NCBI GenBank assembly: GCA_005502925.1
Contig: SCPD01000002.1
Location: forward strand, 434,001-498,000
Length of the DNA stretch: 64,000 nucleotides
Origin: Rhizobiales bacterium Y(2018)
GTDB lineage: Bacteria > Pseudomonadota > Alphaproteobacteria > Rhizobiales > Aestuariivirgaceae
Direction: 5' to 3'
Part shown: positions 8,046-16,882 of the stretch, in pieces
Position numbering within the stretch: the first letter of the stretch is position 1
Layout of the letters: every line of letters begins with the position of its first letter
Translations under genes and position numbers: made by a program
Notes under the pieces: generated by a model
What the model was told of the DNA's origin: nothing
What the model saw: only the letters and a program-made list of their open reading frames with translations
Databases searched by the model: none

Positions 8046-8867
8046 ATGAACCGACATGACCCTGAAGTAGCTGCCGCTTTCGCGGCGGATCTCTCGGACG
8101 TTGCATCCGCGCCGGGACGAGACCATGGCGGCATTCAATCCGTAGATATCGGCATGAGCGTGCTCAAGGCCCTGGCCGTGGCCAAGGGTCCGATGTCGTT
8201 GAAGGAAATCGGCGCGGCCTGCGGCATGGCGCCGAGCAAGGCGCATCGCTATCTGCACAGTCTGGTCGCCGGCGGCCTCGTGGCGCAACAGAAGCGATCG
8301 GGAAAATATGATCTTGGCCTCTTCGCCCTGCGTCTCGGCGTATCCGCCATTCGCCGCATCGACGTCGTCAACCGGGCCAGCGATCATCTCGAGGACCTGG
8401 TCGACCAATTGGCCATGCCCGCCCATATCGCGATCTGGAGCCATGAAGGACCGATCGCCGTGCGCTGGCAGCGCACCGCCGATTCGCTGATCTCTCCTGA
8501 TGTGTTGGGCTCGACTTTCCCACTGCTGCGTTCGGCCACCGGAAACGTCTTCCTGAGCTACATGCCGGAACGTATCACCCAGCCCTTCGTCGATGCCGAA
8601 ATCCAGAAGGAAAGCGAGCTCGAGGACGCCATAGCGTTCGATGTCGAGGGTATAATCCGCACGGTGCGCGAGCAGGGCTATGCCATGGCGCTGGGTACAT
8701 TCGTGCCGAACTATATCGGCATCTGCGCGCCGATCGTGAATTGGGACGAAGAGATCTGCGCGGCGGTGACGGTCGTTGGCCGGCTGACCCGCGATCCCGA
8801 GCAGCGCCGTGCGGCTGCCATGCGGCTGACGTCCTTCTGCAAGACCTTGTCGGCCGCTACCCGCTAG
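8046..8867 (+). CDS. IclR-family transcriptional regulator
   Basis: A 273-residue regulator from ATG 8046, which has a GGGAGGA site upstream. The N-terminal winged helix-turn-helix is SVLKALAVAKGPMSLKEIGAACGMAPSKAHRYLHSLVAGGLV (about residues 38-80), followed by an IclR effector domain (GAF-like) to the C-terminus. The nearest genes face other ways, so its target is not obvious. The 257-base gap upstream (7789-8045) is unusually AT-rich for this window and probably holds its promoter. Confidence 0.9.
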   Translation: MNRHDPEVAAAFAADLSDVASAPGRDHGGIQSVDIGMSVLKALAVAKGPMSLKEIGAACGMAPSKAHRYLHSLVAGGLVAQQKRSGKYDLGLFALRLGVSAIRRIDVVNRASDHLEDLVDQLAMPAHIAIWSHEGPIAVRWQRTADSLISPDVLGSTFPLLRSATGNVFLSYMPERITQPFVDAEIQKESELEDAIAFDVEGIIRTVREQGYAMALGTFVPNYIGICAPIVNWDEEICAAVTVVGRLTRDPEQRRAAAMRLTSFCKTLSAATR

Positions 8868-8907
8868 AGCCCTTCCGGTTTTGATCGAATTTGGCGGGAA
8901 GCGCTCT
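8866..8907. repeat. palindromic repeat/terminator over the end of the IclR gene
   Basis: AGAGCCCTTCC (8866-8876) pairs with GGAAGCGCTCT (8897-8907) at 10 of 11 positions. The left arm begins inside the stop codon of the upstream gene. The AGAGC...GCTCT arms are typical of Hyphomicrobiales intergenic repeats and the position suits transcription termination. Confidence 0.6.
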
Positions 8908-8940
8908 GAGCATCGCCTTTCCGGCTTGCGTGCCGGGTCG

Positions 8941-10617
8941 TCATTGGACGACGACCGCGTTGTTGCAACGCACGCCATGCACCGTGACATCGGCTTCGCC
9001 GAGCTTGATGCCGAGCGTGGTGAGCGCCGTATAGACGATCTTGTCCAGTGCCGGTGTCACCGGCGCGACCAGCGCGCGCACCAGGTCCTTGAGCTGCCGG
9101 GTCAGGATACCGAGCAGATCGGGCAAGCCAAGTATATCGACGCCGAGATCGAGCTCACTCGCCAGAGAGGAGACGAGCGTTTCGGTGTAGTTCTGGGTGA
9201 CCGCCGATTTGAAGCGCTGCTCGGCGATGTCGGATGCGTTGAAGACCAGATTCTGCGCTGTGTTGTTGCCGACATTGACATGAGCGCTGGCCGTGATGCG
9301 CGCCAGATTCAGCGCATTGACGATGACCGCAGATCGGACCGACGGCGTGTCGTTGACGGCGGTGAAGTTGCTGACGTCTCCGATCCAGGCATTGAGGATG
9401 CCGGGTTGCGTCGCGACGGTGACTTGATTGCCGGCAGGTGTCGCGCCGCAGGTGACGTTTGTCAGGCGGCCTTCCGCATAAGCGACGTCGATGAAGATGG
9501 GAAGCCTGATGGCGGTGCCGGCAAGGAGCCCCGTGCCGCCGATCTCCACGCTGAGCTTCAACCGCGTCTGCGCGGTGCGCACGAAGGCGCCCTTTTCACC
9601 GACCGTGATCCACGAGGAATGCTGCGGCGGCTCGCCGATCACCAGGCTGAGCTGGGTATTGGTCAGCCCCGGAATGGTGGCGCCGAGATTGACGTCGACT
9701 TGATGGTTGCCATTGGCGACCAGGGCCAGTGCATTGACCAATTGCAGGGCGTTGACGGCGGCGGCGAGTCCATATTGCGTGGAGGTGCTGACCTGCGCGG
9801 TGGCTGCTTTGCCGAGATCGAGCATGCGGGAGAGATTGATGGATGTCGTGCTGTCGATGGAGCGGGCGAGATCCTCGAGGGTGCGCGCGACGTCGAGCTT
9901 GCTGTCGGCCCGGGCCGTCTTCGCCATGGCGTTGAGGATCTGACCGGCCTTCACATTGGCATCGAGCACGTCGCGATAGGAACCGGCATGGATGTCCGCA
10001 TCGATCGCCAGCTGATCGAGGAATTTGAGCAGGTCGATATTGACGTCGGCCAGGCCGCGATAATCCATGACCCGCAGATTCACATTGCCGCCCAGCATCT
10101 GGCCCAGCAGCGCATTGATGATGCCGCCTTCGAGCGACAGGAGGCGCGAGCCGATGGAGAAGGCGGCTTGCGACGGACGGGTGGCGATCGCCGCAGCGGC
10201 GATCTCCACATTGGCCGCATTGGTGAAGACGCGTCCAAAATAGACGGGCGACGGCGCCCGGGCGACCACGCGCGCGGCATTGATCGGCTGCTGGTTGGCA
10301 ACGAAACGCAGCGCCTGCGCCTTGGCCGGATCGGGGTCGTAATTCCCGGTCTCGACGACGAGCGAGTTGAGCGTCCAGCGCCCATTGTCGGTGAAGGTCG
10401 AGCGCGCCGCCAGCGTGGCGTTGGCCGTATTGCTGGCTGCGGCGATCGCGGCGAGATCCGCCGCCCCCTGCAGCCTGCGGCTGTCATAGTGGAAAGAGGC
10501 GACATCCACCGCGATGGCGGCGAATCCGAGCAAGACCGTCAGGATGACCGCGGTAATGACCGCGACCGCGCCTTGCTCCGACCGTAGGAACGGTCGAAGC
10601 CTATGCCGAAATGTCAT
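8941..10617 (-). CDS. tadG: TadG-like Flp pilus assembly protein
   Basis: A 558-residue protein. The N-terminal QGAVAVITAVILTVLLGFAAIAVDVASFHY (about 15-45) is the TadE/TadG pilin-like helix with an acidic residue inside the hydrophobic segment, followed by a large extracytoplasmic domain (SRRLQGAADLAAIAAAS onward). The ATG at 10617 shares one base with the upstream tadE stop (TGATG), so the two are coupled; a TTG one codon earlier is possible. TadG proteins support adhesive Flp/Tad pili or related surface structures. No tadABC motor genes are in the window. Confidence 0.82.
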   Translation of the reverse strand: MTFRHRLRPFLRSEQGAVAVITAVILTVLLGFAAIAVDVASFHYDSRRLQGAADLAAIAAASNTANATLAARSTFTDNGRWTLNSLVVETGNYDPDPAKAQALRFVANQQPINAARVVARAPSPVYFGRVFTNAANVEIAAAAIATRPSQAAFSIGSRLLSLEGGIINALLGQMLGGNVNLRVMDYRGLADVNIDLLKFLDQLAIDADIHAGSYRDVLDANVKAGQILNAMAKTARADSKLDVARTLEDLARSIDSTTSINLSRMLDLGKAATAQVSTSTQYGLAAAVNALQLVNALALVANGNHQVDVNLGATIPGLTNTQLSLVIGEPPQHSSWITVGEKGAFVRTAQTRLKLSVEIGGTGLLAGTAIRLPIFIDVAYAEGRLTNVTCGATPAGNQVTVATQPGILNAWIGDVSNFTAVNDTPSVRSAVIVNALNLARITASAHVNVGNNTAQNLVFNASDIAEQRFKSAVTQNYTETLVSSLASELDLGVDILGLPDLLGILTRQLKDLVRALVAPVTPALDKIVYTALTTLGIKLGEADVTVHGVRCNNAVVVQ

Positions 10618-11057
10618 CAATATCCTCCGATGCGGACGACCGCCGTCCTTTGGATGACGGCCGACGGCATCGGGAAAAAGCCGCTCGTCATCTGAAGGGG
10701 TAGATTGGAAATATCGGTGCGCAGCGTGACGCTGTAGCGGGTCGGATCGCCCGGGAAAGGAGCGGTCGTGACCGTGATGGTGCTGCGACTGAGCAGCCGA
10801 TAGTTCGGGCTCGATTGGGCGACATAATTGGTGACGATGGTCTGCCGCTCGGTGGCCGAAACGCCGGCGACCGAAGCCCGCGCCGCGTCGGCCGTCAGCT
10901 CTTGCAGGCTGCTGACCGCACTGAAATAAATGCCATAGGCAGAGATGCCGAACAAAATCATGATCAGGACCGGCGCAATCATTGCGAACTCGATCGCCGC
11001 CACGCCGCGGCAGTCCTTCCCCATTTGTTTATTCCAGGCCATGCAAGACAAACCCAT
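10617..11057 (-). CDS. tadE: TadE-like pseudopilin
   Basis: A 146-residue protein with the TadE signature GVAAIEFAMIAPVLIMILFGISAYG near residues 17-45 (prepilin-like G/E motif with Glu at the fifth position of the mature helix) and a beta-rich C-terminal part. It precedes tadG with a one-base overlap. The start is uncertain: ATGs at 11057, 11042 and 11024 are in frame and none has a convincing binding site. Confidence 0.85.
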   Translation of the reverse strand: MGLSCMAWNKQMGKDCRGVAAIEFAMIAPVLIMILFGISAYGIYFSAVSSLQELTADAARASVAGVSATERQTIVTNYVAQSSPNYRLLSRSTITVTTAPFPGDPTRYSVTLRTDISNLPLQMTSGFFPMPSAVIQRTAVVRIGGY

Positions 11058-11396
11058 CCACCAATGATGTAACGTAAGCTAGGAAGTATACTCTAACGAA
11101 CGCCAAGTGAAACGCAGCCAAGCTGCCTTAAATACTGTGAAAACTTGAAATGTTCCGGACGCATCCGAAGTAGAAGACGATCGTAGATTGCAGTCTGACC
11201 GCAGTTTGTTCCGGTAGTATTTGGAATTTCACCGACAAGTCGAAGTATTGATGAAAATGGCGAGATCGTTTCTGCAAAGGTGAATATCTGAGGGGTCATT
11301 CGGGCCGCCAATATTGAGCGATTATTAACCATGGGAGCGGGTTTTGCCGCCGCGCTGGCGGCTTGTAAGCGTCGCTAGGCCGTGCAAACTGGCGTC
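11058..11396. other. 339-base intergenic region with tadE and response-regulator promoters
   Basis: This divergent gap is AT-richer than its surroundings. The only clear structure is a GCCGCC-5-GGCGGC hairpin at 11346-11362, just upstream of the response-regulator start. A 79-codon minus-strand ORF (11093-11332) has no binding site and no recognisable features. No RNA gene is evident. Confidence 0.5.
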
Positions 11397-12104
11397 ATGC
11401 AGCCTTTGCGCTTCCTCATCGTTGACGATCATCCGCTTTTCCTCGAGGCCCTGGAGATGGCCCTCCACGTCGCCTTCCCGGCCGCTCGGGTGGAAACGGC
11501 CGATTCGATCACGGCGGCGCATCTTGTGCTGGCCAGGGGAGCCAGGCCGGATCTCATTCTCCTCGACCTCAAAATGCCGGACATTGCCGGTTTCGAGGGC
11601 GTCGTCAGCCTGAAGGCCGCGAGCCCCCGTACGCCGCTCTGCGTCATATCCTCGATGTCGGGCCAGGAAATCGTGCATCAGCTCCGCGATCTCGGCGCCG
11701 CGGGTTTCATCAACAAGAGCGAGAAGCGGGAGAAGATCATCACCGCCGTGCGGCAACTGATCGACGGCAAGGATCATTTCGGCGCCGCCGCCGAACACCT
11801 GGTGGCAGCTGGCGCACCGGCACATCAGCGCGAGCTCGAGATCCTGGCGCGCCTGCGCGAGCTCACCCCGCAACAATACAGGGTCCTGACCCTCATCTGC
11901 GAAGGCAAGCTCAACAAGCAGATCGCCTTCGAGCTCGACATCGTCGAGACGACGGTGAAGGCGCATATCACCTCGATTTTCAAGAAGCTCGCCATTCACA
12001 ATCGCACCCAGGCGGTGCTGATCATGCAGAAGCTCAAATTGCAGGGCCTCATCGTGGATCAGCCGGAGTCCGTCATGGAACAAGAGCGCCGCCATGCCGG
12101 CTAG
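11397..12104 (+). CDS. NarL/FixJ-type response regulator
   Basis: A 235-residue two-domain regulator. The receiver has VDDH (acidic pair at 10-11), the phospho-acceptor Asp57 in LLDLKMP, and Lys107 in FINKSE. The C-terminal LuxR-type HTH (about 156-212) is LTPQQYRVLTLICEGKLNKQIAFELDIVETTVKAHI with its usual spacing. A GTG at 11382 is an alternative start. It overlaps the FIST gene by 11 bases, so the response regulator, FIST protein and hybrid kinase are one operon, and the kinase is its probable partner. Confidence 0.93.
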   Translation: MQPLRFLIVDDHPLFLEALEMALHVAFPAARVETADSITAAHLVLARGARPDLILLDLKMPDIAGFEGVVSLKAASPRTPLCVISSMSGQEIVHQLRDLGAAGFINKSEKREKIITAVRQLIDGKDHFGAAAEHLVAAGAPAHQRELEILARLRELTPQQYRVLTLICEGKLNKQIAFELDIVETTVKAHITSIFKKLAIHNRTQAVLIMQKLKLQGLIVDQPESVMEQERRHAG

Positions 12105-13257
12105 GCAAGGCTTCTCTGCGCAGGCCGATCCCGACGCCGCGGTGGCCGAACTCTTGAGTCGCATCAAGCAACCGGACATGACGCTGGTGATCCTGTTCGC
12201 TTCGCCGAGTTATGATCGCGATGCGCTGGCGGAAGCGATCCGCCGCCGGTTGCCGGGGACGCCCGTCATCGGCTGCACCACGGCGGGCGAGATCACGTCG
12301 GAGGGCTATCGCGAGAACACGTTGACCGGCGTCAGCCTCTGTGGCGCCGACTACCGCGCCAGCATCCGCCTCATCGAGGACCTCGACCGCTTCCGCATGG
12401 AAGCGGGCAATTTCGTCGTGCAGGATCTCTTCGCCGATCTGGGATTGGCACCCCTGTCGGCGCGCGCCATTCCCCACCAGGTTTTCGCCATGCTGCTCAT
12501 CGACGGCATGAGCCGGCAGGAGGAAGTGGTCGTCTCCTCGATCAGCCGCTTCCTCGATCCGGTGCCGCTGTTCGGCGGCTCGGCCGGCGACGGGCTGGAT
12601 TTCGGCACGACCTGGGTGTTTGCCGACGGCGCCTTTCACACCAACGCCGCCGTCCTGGCGCTGATCGAGACGGATTGCCCGTTCAGTGTGTTCAAGCTCG
12701 ATCATTTCCGTCCCACCGACAAGAAGATGGTGGTGACCGAGGCCGATCCGGTTCGCCGGCTGGTGACCGAGATCAATGCCGAGCCCGCCGCCCCGGCCTA
12801 TGCGAAGATGGTCGGTCTCGACGAGCATCAGCTCAATCCGATGACCTTTGCCGCCTATCCCGTCGTCGTGAGGGTCGGCGGCGAATATCACGTGCGCTCG
12901 ATCCAGAAGGTCGAGGAGGACGGCTCGCTGCGCTTCTATTGCGGCATCGACGAAGGCCTCGTGCTGACCGTCGCCGACGGCGACGACATCGCGCGCAATC
13001 TCGATTCCGCTTTGACGAAGCTCGCCGCCGAGCTGGGCTCGCTCGATCTCATCTTGGGCTTCGACTGCATCCTGCGCCGGCTCGAGGCCGAGCAGAAGCA
13101 GAGGAAGCTCGATGTGTCGCAGGTGCTCAAGCGCCACGGCGTCGTCGGCTTCAGCACCTATGGCGAGCAATACCGCTCGATGCATGTCAACCAGACCTTC
13201 ACCGGCGTCGCCATCGGCCGGGCCAGGCGCAAAGTGGACGAACGCCGGGTTCCATGA
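12094..13257 (+). CDS. FIST-domain sensor protein, NosP-like
   Basis: A 387-residue protein with FIST_N (about 25-225: VILFASPSYD, VIGCTTAGEI, LFGGSAGDGLDF) and FIST_C (about 230-375: LNPMTFAAYPVVV, EQYRSMHVNQTFTGVAIG) domains. FIST proteins are cytosolic small-molecule sensors. The gene sits directly upstream of a NahK-type kinase (ATGA overlap), the arrangement of Pseudomonas nosP-nahK, where NosP is a haem-containing nitric oxide sensor that modulates the kinase. Several His residues are available, but haem binding cannot be judged from sequence here. Confidence 0.88.
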   Translation: MPARQGFSAQADPDAAVAELLSRIKQPDMTLVILFASPSYDRDALAEAIRRRLPGTPVIGCTTAGEITSEGYRENTLTGVSLCGADYRASIRLIEDLDRFRMEAGNFVVQDLFADLGLAPLSARAIPHQVFAMLLIDGMSRQEEVVVSSISRFLDPVPLFGGSAGDGLDFGTTWVFADGAFHTNAAVLALIETDCPFSVFKLDHFRPTDKKMVVTEADPVRRLVTEINAEPAAPAYAKMVGLDEHQLNPMTFAAYPVVVRVGGEYHVRSIQKVEEDGSLRFYCGIDEGLVLTVADGDDIARNLDSALTKLAAELGSLDLILGFDCILRRLEAEQKQRKLDVSQVLKRHGVVGFSTYGEQYRSMHVNQTFTGVAIGRARRKVDERRVP

Positions 13258-15488
13258 CGCGAGAGCCGGAAAGGTTGGAAGATCGTCTGCGCAAGCTCGA
13301 AAAGATCAACCGCGCTTTGATGAGCCGCGTCGAGCGTTCGACCGATTTCTCTGGCAACGGCTTTTCCCTGTTCCAGACGGCGATCGTGCTCGAAGGCCAA
13401 GTCAGCGCCCGCACCAGCGATCTCAAGCGCACTTTGGAGGATCTGTCGGATGCCTATGCGCGGCTCGAGGACGCGCGTGACGAGGCCGAGACCGCCAAGC
13501 AGAATCTGACATCGGCGATCGAGGCGGTGAGTGAGGGTTTCGCGCTGTTCGATGACGCCGAAGACCTGGTGATGTGCAATGCGCCGTTCCGGGCACTCTT
13601 GCCCGATATCGCCGCAAGGCTGGTGCCCGGCACACCCTTTGCGCGCATCGCCGACTATTTTTCGCAGAGCCGATATCTCGTCCTCGATCAGCAGCGCAAT
13701 GCCGAGGCGTGGCGGGCGGCCCGCACGGAACTCTTCCGCAAGCCGCATGCCGCCTTCATCCAGCAGCTTTCTGGCGACCGCTGGATCCAGGTCTCCAACA
13801 AAAAGACGGAGACCGGCGCCACCGTCGTCTTCCAGACTGACATCACCGATATCGTGCGGGGCGAACGTTTACGGCGCGAGCGCGAACTCGACGAGCAGGC
13901 GCAGCTCCTGCAGGCGACCCTCGATCATCTGCCGCAGGGCATCTGCATGTTCTCGCGCGATTTGCGCCTCAAGGCGTGGAATCATCGTTTTGTAGACCTT
14001 TTGAGCTTGCCCGTGCGCCTCGTCGTGCCCTTGGCCGGCTTCGATCGTCTGTGGGACTGGCTCGGCAAGTCGGTCTTTGCCTTCGATCCGGCTGGTGCGG
14101 GCAGGGTTGCCGACTGGATGCGCAATCCGTCCGCCGATCTCGATCCTATCGAGCTGACCAAGAGCGACGGCACGATCCTCAGCGTCAGCGGCAATGTCAC
14201 GCCCGACGGCGGCATCGTGGTGAGCTTTGCCGATGTCACCGCCGCACGCCGCGCCAGCGACGCCCTGCGTGAGGCGAAGGAGACGCTGGAGGAGCGGGTC
14301 GAGGAGCGTACCGCCGCCTTGACCCGCGAAGTGCTGGAGCGGCGCGCCATCGAAGTCGAATTGATCAACGCGCGGGATAAGGCTCAAGATCTCACCAAGA
14401 GCAAGACGCGTTTCCTCGCGGCGGCGAGCCATGACGTGCTGCAGCCGCTCAATGCCGCGCGGATCTTTCTGTCGCTCCTGAGCGGAACCGGCCTCGATAC
14501 GCGCCAGCTTCATTTCGCCGGCAAGGTGGACATGGCCTTCGGCTCCGTCGAGGAGGTGCTGGGCACGCTGCTCGATATTTCCCGGTTCGACAGCGGCAGC
14601 GTCGAAGCCAATATCGTGCCGCTCTCGGTGGCCGAGATCCTGACCACGCTGACCGCCGAATTCCAGCCTTTGGCCGACCAGAAGCAGCTCAAGCTGCGCT
14701 GCGTGCCGACGGGGCTGTTCGGCCTGAGCGATGCCAGGCTTTTGCGCCAGATCGTGCAGAACCTGATCTCCAATGCCATCCGCTATACAGCGCAGGGCGG
14801 TGTGCTGATCGGGGCGCGGCGGCGCGGCGCCATGATCTCGCTCCAGGTCTGGGACACCGGCCTTGGGATTCCGGAGGACAAGCGCGACTTCATCTTCGAG
14901 GAGTTCCGCCGTCTCGGCCGGGATCTGCCCGACGCGCCCAAGGGCGCGGGGCTCGGTCTCGCCATCGTGCGGCGCGTCGCCAGGCTTCTGGATCACCGTA
15001 TCGAGGTCGTCTCCGAGCTCGGCAGAGGTTCCTGCTTTGCGATCGAGTTTCCGGCCTGTCCGGCGCCGCAGCGTGAAGCCAGGCCGCCGATGGCGATGGA
15101 ACGGCTGCCGGTGGATCTGGCGAGCTTCACCGCCATCGTCATCGAGAACGATCTCGTCATCCTCGAAGGCATGATGGAGCTGCTGCAGGAGCGTGGCATG
15201 CGCGCCATTCCGGCGGTATCGGCGGCCGAGGCGCTGGAGACTTTGCAGAGCCTCGACAAGACGCCGGATCTCATCATCGCGGATTATCATCTCGACCAGG
15301 GAACCGGCAGCGAGGCGATCGCGGCCTTGCGCAATGCGGTCGGTCACCAGATCCCAGCCATCGTGGTGACGGCGGACCATACGGCCAAGGTGCAGGCCGA
15401 GATCCGCGACAGCGGCATCGCCTATCTGCGCAAGCCGATCAAGACGGCCGACCTCTTCGCCCTCATCCATAAGGTGATCGCGGGGTAG
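13254..15488 (+). CDS. hybrid sensor histidine kinase, NahK-like
   Basis: A 744-residue cytosolic hybrid kinase with no membrane segment. In order: coiled-coil (about 40-90), PAS-like domain (90-200), second PAS-like domain (215-335), coiled-coil, then HisKA with H-box ASHDVLQPLNAARIF (His393), HATPase (N-box QNLISNAIRYT about 502-512, G1 DTGLGIP 534-540, G2 GAGLGLAI 564-571), and a C-terminal receiver with Asp677 (IADYHLD) and Lys727. The HDVLQPLNAA box is characteristic of the NahK/ErcS' group. The start ATG overlaps the FIST stop by 4 bases. Signal input is probably via the FIST partner and the PAS domains. Confidence 0.92.
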   Translation: MTREPERLEDRLRKLEKINRALMSRVERSTDFSGNGFSLFQTAIVLEGQVSARTSDLKRTLEDLSDAYARLEDARDEAETAKQNLTSAIEAVSEGFALFDDAEDLVMCNAPFRALLPDIAARLVPGTPFARIADYFSQSRYLVLDQQRNAEAWRAARTELFRKPHAAFIQQLSGDRWIQVSNKKTETGATVVFQTDITDIVRGERLRRERELDEQAQLLQATLDHLPQGICMFSRDLRLKAWNHRFVDLLSLPVRLVVPLAGFDRLWDWLGKSVFAFDPAGAGRVADWMRNPSADLDPIELTKSDGTILSVSGNVTPDGGIVVSFADVTAARRASDALREAKETLEERVEERTAALTREVLERRAIEVELINARDKAQDLTKSKTRFLAAASHDVLQPLNAARIFLSLLSGTGLDTRQLHFAGKVDMAFGSVEEVLGTLLDISRFDSGSVEANIVPLSVAEILTTLTAEFQPLADQKQLKLRCVPTGLFGLSDARLLRQIVQNLISNAIRYTAQGGVLIGARRRGAMISLQVWDTGLGIPEDKRDFIFEEFRRLGRDLPDAPKGAGLGLAIVRRVARLLDHRIEVVSELGRGSCFAIEFPACPAPQREARPPMAMERLPVDLASFTAIVIENDLVILEGMMELLQERGMRAIPAVSAAEALETLQSLDKTPDLIIADYHLDQGTGSEAIAALRNAVGHQIPAIVVTADHTAKVQAEIRDSGIAYLRKPIKTADLFALIHKVIAG

Positions 15489-15495
15489 CGAGGGG

Positions 15496-15792
15496 TCAGG
15501 CGGCAGCCTTCGCGGTCGGGATTTTCTTTATTTCGTCAGCCAGCTTCTGCTGCGCTTCCCAGAGATCGCGGGCTTGCTGCATGCGCAGCCAGATTTCCGG
15601 CCCATTGCCGCAGAATTTTCCAATTCGCACCGCCATTTCCGGGGTGATTGGGGCGGTCTCGTTGAGTATCTTGTGCAGCATCTGGCGTGAAATGCGCAGC
15701 GCCTCAGCGGCAGCGGAAATGCTGATGCCGAGTTCTGGAATAACATCCTCTCTGAGGATGGCGCCCGGATGCGTGGGCTTGCGAGTGCTCAT
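15496..15792 (-). CDS. higA: HigA-type antitoxin
   Basis: A 98-residue protein with an Xre-type HTH: THPGAILREDVIPELGISISAAAEALRISRQMLHKILN and the HigA hallmark PITPEMAVRIGKFCGNGPEIWLRMQ. ATG 15792 has GGAG 6 bases upstream; ATG 15813, immediately after the toxin stop, is the alternative. The toxin-first order matches higBA loci. It neutralises HigB and should repress the shared promoter. Confidence 0.93.
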   Translation of the reverse strand: MSTRKPTHPGAILREDVIPELGISISAAAEALRISRQMLHKILNETAPITPEMAVRIGKFCGNGPEIWLRMQQARDLWEAQQKLADEIKKIPTAKAAA

Positions 15793-15813
15793 CTGACGCT
15801 CCGTTGTCGGCAT

Positions 15814-16092
15814 TCAGTGATATTGTTCAAAATCCACATTGTACGCATCGCCTTCCTCGAATTCGAAAGTTATGCACCATGGTCCGTTGACATGGATCGT
15901 GTAACGCTTGGGATCGAAGCCCTTCAAAGCGTGGAAATTGAAACTCGGGATATTCATGTCCTCCGGCTTCGCCGCCATTTTCAAGGCGTCGAGCCTTCGG
16001 ATGATGCGGGAATGAAAGCTCGGCTGAATGTGACGGGTATTCCCCGCCGCATCAAGTTCTCGAAGTCCTTTGTGCTTCCAGCTTCTGATCAT
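15814..16092 (-). CDS. higB: HigB-type mRNA interferase toxin
   Basis: A 92-residue RelE/HigB-fold protein: MIRSWKHKGLRELDAAGNTRHIQ at the N-terminus, LHALKG-like FHALKGFDPKRYTIHVNG in the middle and the C-terminal WCITFEFEEGDAYNVDFEQYH, the usual HigB ending. HigB toxins cleave ribosome-bound mRNA. ATG 16092 was chosen because upstream in-frame sequence is the promoter region and does not look coding. The antitoxin gene follows directly. Confidence 0.93.
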   Translation of the reverse strand: MIRSWKHKGLRELDAAGNTRHIQPSFHSRIIRRLDALKMAAKPEDMNIPSFNFHALKGFDPKRYTIHVNGPWCITFEFEEGDAYNVDFEQYH

Positions 16093-16094
16093 GA

Positions 16095-16121
16095 TGTAAA
16101 CTATCAGATTACATGTGTCAA
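16095..16121 (-). promoter_or_regulatory. higBA promoter and autoregulatory operator candidate
   Basis: Read on the minus strand, TTGACA (16121-16116) is a consensus -35 box, and a TGTAA-9-TTACA inverted repeat (16095-16113) covers the spacer and -10 position immediately before the higB ATG. HigA-type antitoxins normally bind such dyads. The closeness of the -10 region to the ATG would imply a very short or absent leader. Confidence 0.55.
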
Positions 16122-16172
16122 GTAATGATTTACAGATCTTCCTGAAGCGAGATTCAATCTTTATCCATTTGG

Positions 16173-16865
16173 TTATTCTCCATTGATCGTGAAGTGCCGG
16201 CAGACATTCCGCAGCGGGCATTCGCCGCATAGCGGCGCGCGGTGACGGCAGATCTTCTGCCCGTGCGACTTCATCAGCCAGTGAAGCTGATAGTGGTCGC
16301 GTTCGGTCCAGTCATTGGGAATGAGGCCGTTGAGCAGGCGATGGGCGTGGGCGAAACCCGCTTTTGCGGAAACGAGCCCCAGGCGTTTGGCGAGCCTGAG
16401 AATATGCGTGTCGACGACGAAGATCGGCTTGCGCAGGCTGCTGAAATTGAGGGTCGCGGCGGCGATCTTGGGGCCGACGCCGGGCAGGTTCTGCAGCCAT
16501 CGCCATGCAATGTCGACCGGCCAGTCCGCCAGGAAGCCGAGATCAAGTGTGCGGCGTTGCCCGTGAAGCCTGTGCAGAGTGGCAAGGAGGTGCTCGGCCT
16601 TGATGGGCGCGTATTGAACTTCGCCCAGGAGGGTGATGATGGCGGCGGGCTTGGCCGACAGCATCATCTCCCAGCGTGGAAAGCGGGCGCAGAGCCGGGT
16701 GAAGGCGTCGGCCGCAACCTCGTCGCGGGTGCGCGAGCCGATGAAGGAGATGACGAACTGCTCGGTCGGCTGGTAGCGCCCCTCGCCTTCGAGGAGGCCA
16801 TGAAGCGGGGTGAGGCCCTGGCGGATCAGCGGCAGGATCGGGTCGGGGAATAGTGAGAGCTGCAT
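16173..16865 (-). CDS. HhH-GPD DNA glycosylase, endonuclease III-like
   Basis: A 230-residue base-excision repair enzyme. The helix-hairpin-helix is LPGVGPKIAAAT with the catalytic-type Lys, the catalytic Asp is in VVDTHILRLAKRLGL, and the C-terminal iron-sulfur motif is C-x6-C-x2-C-x5-C (CRHRAPLCGECPLRNVC). The start has GGAGG just upstream. It follows dnaE2 by 17 bases on the same strand and so probably belongs to the SOS operon. It is divergent enough from Nth (PxxGPK hairpin, atypical N-terminus) that substrate preference is uncertain. Confidence 0.88.
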   Translation of the reverse strand: MQLSLFPDPILPLIRQGLTPLHGLLEGEGRYQPTEQFVISFIGSRTRDEVAADAFTRLCARFPRWEMMLSAKPAAIITLLGEVQYAPIKAEHLLATLHRLHGQRRTLDLGFLADWPVDIAWRWLQNLPGVGPKIAAATLNFSSLRKPIFVVDTHILRLAKRLGLVSAKAGFAHAHRLLNGLIPNDWTERDHYQLHWLMKSHGQKICRHRAPLCGECPLRNVCRHFTINGE

Positions 16866-16882
16866 GATGCCTCCGCGAATGG

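Noticed and set aside
8881-10587. 568-codon plus-strand open frame
   Set aside because: It is antisense to tadG, highly charged and Gly/Asp/Arg-rich, as expected for a shadow frame.
11093-11332. 79-codon minus-strand ORF in the tadE/response-regulator gap
   Set aside because: No ribosome binding site, no signal or domain, and base composition like the surrounding intergenic DNA.
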